Positions 41,235 to 46,708 of a DNA stretch of 46,708 nt are shown here, one piece after another. The notes under the pieces were generated by a model, which did no database searches, had not been told where the DNA came from, and saw nothing but the letters and a program-made list of their open reading frames with translations. Made by a program: the position numbers and the translations under genes. The DNA lies in NCBI GenBank assembly GCA_017627275.1, contig JAGAHC010000055.1, forward strand, positions 1-46,708. The letters are read 5' to 3'. The number at the start of each line of letters is the position of its first letter. Position 1 is the first letter of the stretch. Source of the DNA: Lachnospiraceae bacterium. GTDB taxonomy: Bacteria > Bacillota > Clostridia > Lachnospirales > Lachnospiraceae.

Positions 41235-41256
41235 AATCGTTATTTAATTAACGATT
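41235..41256. promoter_or_regulatory. Rex-like palindrome in the alcohol dehydrogenase leader
   Basis: AATCGTTA-TTTAAT-TAACGATT is a perfect inverted repeat. The 6-6-6 layout (TCGTTA, 6 bases, TAACGA) equals that of Rex sites (TTGTTA, 6 bases, TAACAA), differing at one base per arm. It lies just after the expected transcription start, where a redox repressor would block transcription. Confidence 0.5.
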
Positions 41257-41306
41257 AATACAACTTATCATCAATTGTTTTGGCATAAAGCCGGAAAGGA
41301 GCCATC

Positions 41307-42524
41307 ATGGCAAGATTCACATTACCGAGAGACCTGTATCACGGAAAGGATGCTCTGGCGCAGTTAAAGAACCTGAAGGGAAAACGCGCCATGATCTGCG
41401 TGGGCGGCGGATCCATGAAGAAATTCGGATTCCTGGACCGTGCAAAGCAGTATCTGGAAGAAGCAGGCATGGAAGTTCAGATTTTCGAAGGGATCGAACC
41501 CGATCCGTCTGTCGAAACCGTTATGAAGGGCGCGGACGCCATGCTCAAATTTGAGCCCGACTGGATCGTAGCCATCGGCGGCGGTTCGCCGATCGATGCC
41601 GCGAAGGCGATGTGGATCAAGTATGAGTATCCGGAGTGCACCTTCGAAGATATGTGCAAGGTCTTCGGGATCCCGGAACTTCGTAAGAAAGCAAAATTCG
41701 TCGCCATCTCCTCCACTTCCGGCACAGCTACCGAAGTGACCGCTTTCTCCATCATCACCGATTATGCAAAGGGCACCAAGTATCCCATTGCTGACTTTGA
41801 GATCACACCCGACATCGCGATCGTCGATCCGACACTCGCAGAAACCATGCCGAAGAAGCTCGTCGCCCATACGGGTATGGATGCCATCACGCACGCGATC
41901 GAAGCATATGTCTCCACTGCCAACAGCGACTATGCCGACGCGCTCGCGATCCACGCCATCGAGATGATCCAGAACGATCTCGTAAAATCCTACAACGAAG
42001 ACATGGAAGCACGCGACCGCATGCACAACGCGCAGTGCCTGGCCGGTATGGCATTCTCCAACGCACTGCTCGGCATCGTGCACTCCATGGCACACAAGAC
42101 CGGCGCTGCCTTTGACGATTTCGGCGCACACATCATCCACGGTGCAGCCAATGCCATGTACCTTCCGAAGGTCATCGCCTTCAACGCGAAGGATCCGGTC
42201 GCCAAGAAGCGCTATGGCGTGATCGCGGACTACATGCACCTGGGCGGAAAAGACGATGACGAAAAGGTGGCCCTCCTCATCAAGGAACTGCGCAAGATGA
42301 ACGACGACCTGAACATCCCGCACTGCATCAAGAACTACGGCGCGGATTCCTATCCGACGGAGCAGGGCTTCGTTCCGGAGGAAGTCTTCTTAGAGAGACT
42401 GCCCGGCATCGCGGAGCGCGCGATCGGCGACGCCTGCACCGGCTCCAACCCTCGTCAGCCTTCTCAGGAAGAGATGGAAAAGCTGCTGAAGTGCTGCTAC
42501 TATGATACAGAGGTCGATTTCTGA
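41307..42524 (+). CDS. Iron-containing (group III) alcohol dehydrogenase
   Basis: A 405-residue iron-dependent dehydrogenase. GGGSMKKFGFLD and IGGGSPIDAAKAM (NAD(P)-binding), SSTSGTATEVTAFS, HTGMDAITHAIEAYVS (metal ligands) and HSMAHKTGAAFDDF plus GAHIIHGAANAMYLP (His ligands) are all present. It reduces aldehydes or ketones with NAD(P)H, typically butanol or ethanol formation in fermenters; the exact substrate is open. The start follows GGAAAGGAGCCATC. It is a single-gene unit with its own promoter, a Rex-like site and a strong terminator, convergent to the aminotransferase gene. Confidence 0.95.
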   Translation: MARFTLPRDLYHGKDALAQLKNLKGKRAMICVGGGSMKKFGFLDRAKQYLEEAGMEVQIFEGIEPDPSVETVMKGADAMLKFEPDWIVAIGGGSPIDAAKAMWIKYEYPECTFEDMCKVFGIPELRKKAKFVAISSTSGTATEVTAFSIITDYAKGTKYPIADFEITPDIAIVDPTLAETMPKKLVAHTGMDAITHAIEAYVSTANSDYADALAIHAIEMIQNDLVKSYNEDMEARDRMHNAQCLAGMAFSNALLGIVHSMAHKTGAAFDDFGAHIIHGAANAMYLPKVIAFNAKDPVAKKRYGVIADYMHLGGKDDDEKVALLIKELRKMNDDLNIPHCIKNYGADSYPTEQGFVPEEVFLERLPGIAERAIGDACTGSNPRQPSQEEMEKLLKCCYYDTEVDF

Positions 42525-42555
42525 TCACCTTAAAAACCTGTTTTACGGACAACGG

Positions 42556-42592
42556 AAAACGCACCGCCTGCTCCCTGCAGACGGTGCGTTTT
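42556..42592. terminator. Bidirectional terminator between adh and aminotransferase
   Basis: AAAACGCACCG (42556-42566) pairs with CGGTGCGTTTT (42582-42592), with an inner CTGC/GCAG stem around TCCCT. Runs of A and T on either side let it stop both convergent transcripts. Confidence 0.85.
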
Positions 42593-42610
42593 TCTTTCCT
42601 GTTCGTTATC

Positions 42611-43861
42611 TTATCCCTTTGCTTTCTCCAGCGCCGCGAGTTTCAGACTCACGCAGAAGATCTGCATGGCCTTCTCCAGTTCCTCGACCGGCGGAAGGGA
42701 AGGTGCCACGCGGATGACACTGTCCTCCGGGTCCTTGCCGTAAGGGTACGGCGCGCCGGCACCGGTCATGACGACGCCTGCCTCCTTGCAGAGTTCCCAC
42801 GTCCGTTTCGCAAGCCCGGGCGCGGCGACCGCCACGAAGTAGCCGCCCTTCGGCTTCTCCCAGGTCGCAATCTCCAGCGGCGCGATCTCTTTTTCCAGGG
42901 TATTGATCACCATGTCAAACTTCGGCTTCAGAATGGCCGCATGTTTTTTCATATGCGCAATGGTGTTCTCTTTATTCTTTAAGAACTTCACATGCCGCAG
43001 CTGATTGACCTTGTCATAGCTGATAACGGAGGCATTGAGAAGTTTTTTCATGTAAGCCATGTTCGCTTCGCTGCAGGCAAAGCAGGAGATGCCGGCACCG
43101 GGAAGCGTGACCTTCGATGTCGATGCAAATTCAAAGACCATGTCCGGGTTGCCTGCCGCTTCGCAAAGGCTCAGGATATCCGGAAACTCGACGTAATCGC
43201 CGTCAAATTCGTGGACGCAGTAGGCATTGTCCCACATCAGCAGGAAGTCCTTTGCCGCAGGCTTCATGTGCGCGATCCGGTCGATGACCTTGTCGGAATA
43301 AATGATGCCGGTCGGGTTGGAGTACTTCGGCACGCACCACATTCCCCTGACCTTCTGGTCCTTGATGCACTCTTCCACCGCATCCATATCCGGCCCTTCC
43401 GATGTCATCGGAATGGTGATCAGTTCGAACCCGAGCGTCTCCGTGATCGTAAAGTGTCTGTCATAGCCGGGCGCGGGGCAGAGCCACTTCAGGCCTTCCT
43501 CTTTGGCCCACGGCCGCTCGCTGTGCAGCATGCCGTTCGTCATCGCTCTCGAGATCGTATCGAACATCAGCGTGAGGCTGGCATTGCCGGCCGCAAAAAC
43601 CTGGCTCTCTCTGCATCCCAGGATGTCCGCAAAAAGTCTTCTCGCGCTTGGCATGCCGTCCAGTTCGCCATAGTTCCTTGCCTCGATCCCATCTTCCTTG
43701 CATTCTTTCGGATCGGAGAGGATCGTCAAAAGTTCATTGGACAGATCCAGCTGGTCGCTGCCCGGTTTCCCGCGCGCCATGTTGAGTGTGAGGTTCTGCG
43801 CTTTCCATGCATCATATTCCTTCTTTACTTCTTCGTAGGTAAGACCATCCAACTTTGCCAT
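42611..43861 (-). CDS. Aspartate-type aminotransferase (fold type I, class I/II)
   Basis: A 416-residue PLP enzyme. Visible blocks are NMARGKPGSDQLDLS at the N terminus, GYDRHFTITETLG, VPKYSNPTGIIYSD, WDNAYCVHEF (Asp and Tyr of PLP binding), SKVTLPGAGISCF with the PLP lysine in STSK, and IRVAPSLPP (substrate Arg). The pattern is that of the subgroup Ic aspartate aminotransferases, which transfer the amino group between aspartate and 2-oxoglutarate; this sub-assignment is from memory. The start follows AGAAAGGAGCCGGACGTC, 61 bases after deoD on the same strand. Confidence 0.88.
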   Translation of the reverse strand: MAKLDGLTYEEVKKEYDAWKAQNLTLNMARGKPGSDQLDLSNELLTILSDPKECKEDGIEARNYGELDGMPSARRLFADILGCRESQVFAAGNASLTLMFDTISRAMTNGMLHSERPWAKEEGLKWLCPAPGYDRHFTITETLGFELITIPMTSEGPDMDAVEECIKDQKVRGMWCVPKYSNPTGIIYSDKVIDRIAHMKPAAKDFLLMWDNAYCVHEFDGDYVEFPDILSLCEAAGNPDMVFEFASTSKVTLPGAGISCFACSEANMAYMKKLLNASVISYDKVNQLRHVKFLKNKENTIAHMKKHAAILKPKFDMVINTLEKEIAPLEIATWEKPKGGYFVAVAAPGLAKRTWELCKEAGVVMTGAGAPYPYGKDPEDSVIRVAPSLPPVEELEKAMQIFCVSLKLAALEKAKG

Positions 43862-43922
43862 GACGTCCGGCTCCTTTCTGTGCTGATTGATTGATTGTCT
43901 TTGATTCGTCTTTCAGGTTTTT

Positions 43923-44633
43923 TCACGGGGCTGCATGCAGCGCGATCTCGATCATGTTCGTCATTGAGTTCTGCCGCTCTTCCGCCGTCAGAATCTGCGG
44001 CTTCACGAAGGAATCCGAGATCGTCAGGATGCAGGCCGCGTTCTTCCCGGTGACGCCCGCATTGTGAAACAGCGCGAAGCTCTCCATCTCCACCGCCTTG
44101 CAGCCCTTCTCTTCCACGATCGGCTTCATGTAACTGCCGTCGCCGCTTCGGTAAAAGACGTCCGAAGAGTGGATCGGCACAGTCCGCATTTCTTTTCCCT
44201 TTTCCTTTGCCGCCTCGATCATCCGTTCATTCAGCATCCGACTCGGGAACATCACTTCATCCGTGCAGCCGTTCTGGGTCCTTGCAAAGCTCGACTCGCT
44301 CCAGGCGCTCTCAGCCAGAACAACGTCGTTGACGTCCAGGTCTTCCGTATAGGCGCCTGCCGATCCGACGCGGATGATGTTCTCCACATCAAACTGCGTG
44401 AACAGTTCGTACGAATAAATGCCGATCGAAGGCATGCCCATGCCGCTGCCCATCACCGAGACTCTCTTTCCTTCATACAGGCCCGTAAAACCGAGCATTC
44501 CCCGCACGGCATTGACCTGCGTAACGTCCGTCAGGAATCTCTCTGCGATCATCTTCGCCCGCAGAGGATCCCCCGGCATGATCACTGTTTTTGCAAAATC
44601 GCCCTTCTCGGCCTGGATATGCGGTGTTGCCAT
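43923..44633 (-). CDS. deoD: Purine nucleoside phosphorylase
   Basis: A 236-residue DeoD-type (hexameric) phosphorylase. It begins ATPHIQAEKGDFAKTVIMPG and has NAVRGMLGFTGLYEG, SVMGSGMGMPSIGIYSYEL, IRVGSAGAYTE, AVEMESFALF (ribose binding) and TISDSF with the catalytic Asp. It cleaves purine nucleosides with phosphate to give base and ribose 1-phosphate. Starts after GAAGGAGGAGATTT. It is upstream of the aminotransferase on the same strand and may share its transcript. Confidence 0.96.
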   Translation of the reverse strand: MATPHIQAEKGDFAKTVIMPGDPLRAKMIAERFLTDVTQVNAVRGMLGFTGLYEGKRVSVMGSGMGMPSIGIYSYELFTQFDVENIIRVGSAGAYTEDLDVNDVVLAESAWSESSFARTQNGCTDEVMFPSRMLNERMIEAAKEKGKEMRTVPIHSSDVFYRSGDGSYMKPIVEEKGCKAVEMESFALFHNAGVTGKNAACILTISDSFVKPQILTAEERQNSMTNMIEIALHAAP

Positions 44634-44686
44634 AAATCTCCTCCTTCGTCTGCCTCTGTCTGACTCAATGAAACCATATCTATTTC

Positions 44687-44692
44687 ATTATA
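44687..44692 (-). promoter_or_regulatory. Candidate -10 of deoD
   Basis: Minus-strand TATAAT, about 54 bases before the deoD ATG. No convincing -35 at 16-18 bases was seen. Confidence 0.35.
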
Positions 44693-44774
44693 CTAAAAAC
44701 CATCGTGCCGTACGGATATTTTTCAAAACCCCGGACACCTTCTGCTGCATTTTCAATTTTTACGAAAAATCCTG

Positions 44775-44780
44775 TATAAT
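44775..44780 (+). promoter_or_regulatory. Candidate -10 of the DUF937 gene
   Basis: Plus-strand TATAAT 40 bases before the ATG, with a weak TTCAAT 17 bases upstream of it. Confidence 0.4.
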
Positions 44781-44820
44781 AATGCCGGAACGTGTTCATC
44801 CATTTTGAAAGGAGAAACCC

Positions 44821-45480
44821 ATGAATCTACTCAGCTTACTTACAGGATCGTTAACCTCGGACGCTTCCGTCAATTCCGTTTCGAATAAGACCGGCGTCTC
44901 TTCTACACTGACGAAAAGCCTTCTGATGCTTGCCATTCCGATGATCTTAAAATCACTGACGAAAAATGCAGCCTCCGGTGAAGGTGCAGGCTCTCTTCTG
45001 TCCGCCCTTGCGCAGCACAAGGACAAACGTTCCATGGCGGACCAGATCGCCGCGGCGGACGCGGAAGACGGCAGCAAGATCCTCGGCCATGTTTTCGGCA
45101 ATGACTCCATCAACGTCATCAACGATCTTTCCCAGCAGACCGGCATGGAAACAGCAGATGTTAACTCTGTCTTAAGCAACATCGCGCCGGCTCTTCTCAG
45201 CGGCCTTTCCGCGGCGAACACAGCAGGTGTTGCTGCGAACCAGACGGGAAGCAGCGCCGATTTCTCCGATATGCTGTCCATCTTCGGCGGCGCACAGGGC
45301 GAAAGCGATCTTACTTCCGACATGCTGGGAAGCCTCTTCTCCGGCGGCACACAGCCTAAGCCGCAGCCCAGCGGCCTCGGCGGTCTTCTCTCCGGCCTCC
45401 TCGGCGGCGGCGCAAAAGAGGAAGATACCTCTGCCTTTGACGGTATGGGACTTTTGAGCGCACTGATGAAATTACAGTAA
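44821..45480 (+). CDS. DUF937-family protein
   Basis: A 219-residue protein. It has a Ser/Thr/Asn-rich N-terminal part (SLLTGSLTSDASVNSVS), a segment of hydrophobic and helical character around LLMLAIPMILKSLTKNAA, a middle region GHVFGNDSINVINDLSQQTG and a Gly-rich C terminus (LGGLLSGLLGGGAKEE). The repeating GHxFG and LL-G-G pattern is that of DUF937/YidB-like proteins, whose function is not established. There is no signal peptide. The start follows AAAGGAGAAACCC. It is a single-gene unit ending in a 17-bp stem terminator. Confidence 0.8.
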   Translation: MNLLSLLTGSLTSDASVNSVSNKTGVSSTLTKSLLMLAIPMILKSLTKNAASGEGAGSLLSALAQHKDKRSMADQIAAADAEDGSKILGHVFGNDSINVINDLSQQTGMETADVNSVLSNIAPALLSGLSAANTAGVAANQTGSSADFSDMLSIFGGAQGESDLTSDMLGSLFSGGTQPKPQPSGLGGLLSGLLGGGAKEEDTSAFDGMGLLSALMKLQ

Positions 45481-45497
45481 GACTCTGCAGCATTATG

Positions 45498-45538
45498 AAA
45501 GGAACCACTTTCTTCTGAAGAAAGTGGTTCCTTTTTTT
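45498..45538. terminator. Strong bidirectional terminator hairpin
   Basis: AAAGGAACCACTTTCTT (45498-45514) pairs perfectly with AAGAAAGTGGTTCCTTT (45518-45534) around a CTG loop, with T-run 45532-45538. It serves DUF937 and the convergent hydro-lyase gene. It has the same GGAACCACT core as the terminators at 29374, 39032 and 39071. Confidence 0.88.
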
Positions 45539-45555
45539 GTCTTCACAAACCCGTA

Positions 45556-46374
45556 TTACTTTTTCCTGGCTTCCAGATAATCGTTCAGGTCCTTGTTCAG
45601 GATATCGGTAATGAACATGTGTCCCGGCGCGTGCGTGATCACGATCGGGGGCTTCGCGTTTTCAACGGCTGCCTGCGGGGTTACGCCGCAGGGCCAGAAG
45701 ACCGTGACTTCGCCCGGATAGATATCGACCGCTTCGCCGTAGTCCGGTTTCATGATGTCCTTTACGCCGACCTCTGCCGGATCTCCGATGTGGACCGGCG
45801 CGCCGTGAACGTTCGGCATCTTCTCGGTGATCTCGTAGGCCTTCTTCGCGTTCTCCGGTGTCATCGGGCGCATGGAGCAGACCATCGGTCCAAAGAACGG
45901 ACCCGCCTTTTTCGTTTCGATGTTCGTCTTGTACATCGGCACGTTGCGGCCCTGCGCGATGTGGCGCACTTCGATGCCTTCTCTGATGAGCGCTTCTTCA
46001 AATGAGAAGGAGCAGCCGATCAGGAATCCCACGTATCCTTCCTTCCAGTACTCGCTGGCGTCCGTCAGTTCCTTGGTAAAGACGCCGTTTTCATAGACAC
46101 GGTAGCGCGGGATGTCCGTGCAGATGTTCGCACCTTCTCCCATATCATGCGTTTCCGGTGTTCCCTTGATGATCTCCAGCACGGGGCAGGGGAACGGATT
46201 GAGCTTGGTGTATTCTTCAAAATCCGCCGCGTATTCCGGCGGCAGGATGACGAGGTTCGCCTGCGCGTAGCCTGCGCACATCCCGGCGGTCGGAAAATCG
46301 ATCACGCCTTCCCTGATCTTCTGCCGCACCTCTTTCGGACTCATGTTGATATACGGAGTAATGTCAAATGCCAT
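45556..46374 (-). CDS. Putative hydro-lyase, DUF1445/YcsI family
   Basis: A 272-residue protein of the DUF1445 (YcsI) family. VRQKIREGVIDFPTAGMCAG and QANLVILPPEYAADFEEY at the N terminus, GFLIGCSFSFEEALI in the middle, and GPMVCSMRPMT, VHIGDP, VTVFWPCGVTPQAAVE and ITHAPGHMFITDI in the second half fit the family. Related domains occur in D-glutamate cyclase, and B. subtilis ycsI lies beside kipI and kipA; the reaction of the bacterial protein is not firmly known. The start follows AGAAAGGAGAGATACA. It lies 57 bases downstream of a KipA/PxpC-type gene. Confidence 0.85.
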   Translation of the reverse strand: MAFDITPYINMSPKEVRQKIREGVIDFPTAGMCAGYAQANLVILPPEYAADFEEYTKLNPFPCPVLEIIKGTPETHDMGEGANICTDIPRYRVYENGVFTKELTDASEYWKEGYVGFLIGCSFSFEEALIREGIEVRHIAQGRNVPMYKTNIETKKAGPFFGPMVCSMRPMTPENAKKAYEITEKMPNVHGAPVHIGDPAEVGVKDIMKPDYGEAVDIYPGEVTVFWPCGVTPQAAVENAKPPIVITHAPGHMFITDILNKDLNDYLEARKK

Positions 46375-46431
46375 TGTATCTCTCCTTTCTTTTTATCGGG
46401 AGCAGCAAGGCCGCCGCTCCCGGTACATCTG

Positions 46432-46708
46432 TCAGGAATTAAAGACCCTTCCCATGTTCTGCAGCGCCTTCCGCTGCGTGAGCAGCGCGTCCTGCGCCGC
46501 CTGGATGCTGACCTTTGCAAAGCGCACCTTATCGCCCGCCTTCAGCTGTCCGAGGATACGGAAGTCAGCGGTGATGACGTTCGCGATCTTGGTGTAGCCT
46601 CCGGTCGTCTGTCTGTCCGCCACCATGATGATGGGCGTTCCCGCTGACGGGACCTGGATCGCGCCGAACGCAATGCCGTCCGAAATGATGTCTCCGCCAT
46701 CCTTGTGC
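46432..46708 (-). CDS. Biotin-dependent carboxyltransferase/PxpC (KipA) family, C-terminal part
   Basis: Only the last 91 or so residues are in the window; the gene enters from the right edge. They read ...ISDGIAFGAIQVPSAGTPII then MVADRQTTGGYTKIANV, the strongly conserved tail of KipA/PxpC-type carboxyltransferase-domain proteins. In E. coli PxpABC cleaves 5-oxoproline; in B. subtilis KipA is a kinase-control protein. It is followed by the DUF1445 gene, as in the B. subtilis kip region. The frame is open to the window edge, so length and start cannot be given. Confidence 0.85.
   Translation of the reverse strand, partial: HKDGGDIISDGIAFGAIQVPSAGTPIIMVADRQTTGGYTKIANVITADFRILGQLKAGDKVRFAKVSIQAAQDALLTQRKALQNMGRVFNS

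Noticed and set aside
1-46708. CRISPR array, phage, insertion sequence or tRNA gene
   Set aside because: No repeat-spacer array, transposase, integrase or cloverleaf-like sequence was seen by reading both strands; short tRNA-like folds could still be missed by eye.

Overview
The window looks like chromosomal DNA from a fairly GC-rich member of the Clostridia, most likely a Lachnospiraceae-type anaerobe. This is inferred from AGGAGG-type ribosome sites, the second long ClpX paralog, the Zur/ZnuABC set, the YfcC and group III iron-alcohol dehydrogenase families and the kip/pxp-type genes; no rRNA or marker gene proves it. No tRNA, rRNA, insertion sequence, prophage or CRISPR array was seen. Coding density is very high and no gene-free stretch exceeds 300 bases (the longest are about 170-190 bases, all divergent promoter regions or terminator zones).

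Region 1 (1-4676, minus strand) is an envelope/protein quality-control block: a membrane-anchored HtrA protease, then a ClpX-like unfoldase, a signal peptidase II-like protein, a small membrane protein and a DUF975-like membrane protein that runs off the left edge.

Region 2 (4800-27611, minus strand) is one long, tightly packed surface-glycan locus of about 20 genes that is read right to left. It has a Wzx flippase, a Wzy-like polymerase, a phosphoglycosyl transferase to start synthesis on undecaprenyl phosphate, seven separate glycosyltransferases (three GT4, two GT2, one GT11, one divergent GT11-like) plus a GT11-GT2 fusion, a pyruvyl transferase, an asparagine-synthase-like amidotransferase, a NodB-like deacetylase, an intracellular GH105 hydrolase, and UDP-sugar supply (AGX/QRI1-type pyrophosphorylase and GalE). 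Many genes overlap by 4 bases (ATGA/GTGA), so a single long transcript is likely. A divergent FAD oxidoreductase (27797-29374) flanks its promoter end.

Region 3 (29399-34490) is the zinc block: Zur-type Fur regulator, ZnuA, ZnuC, ZnuB, with two 7-1-7 Fur-family palindromes flanking the promoter, and a GT-C-like polytopic membrane protein fused to the operon by an ATGA overlap.

Region 4 (34411-39110) holds an EamA exporter and a divergent tetR-pepD-yfcC operon. The two overlapping promoters share one 31-bp palindrome.

Region 5 (39125-46708) is amino acid, nucleoside and redox metabolism: dicarboxylate/amino acid symporter, Asp/Glu racemase, iron alcohol dehydrogenase with a Rex-like site, aspartate-type aminotransferase, DeoD purine nucleoside phosphorylase, a DUF937 protein, a DUF1445 hydro-lyase and the end of a KipA/PxpC-type gene. 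Several terminators in regions 3-5 belong to one sequence family with a GGAACCACT core.
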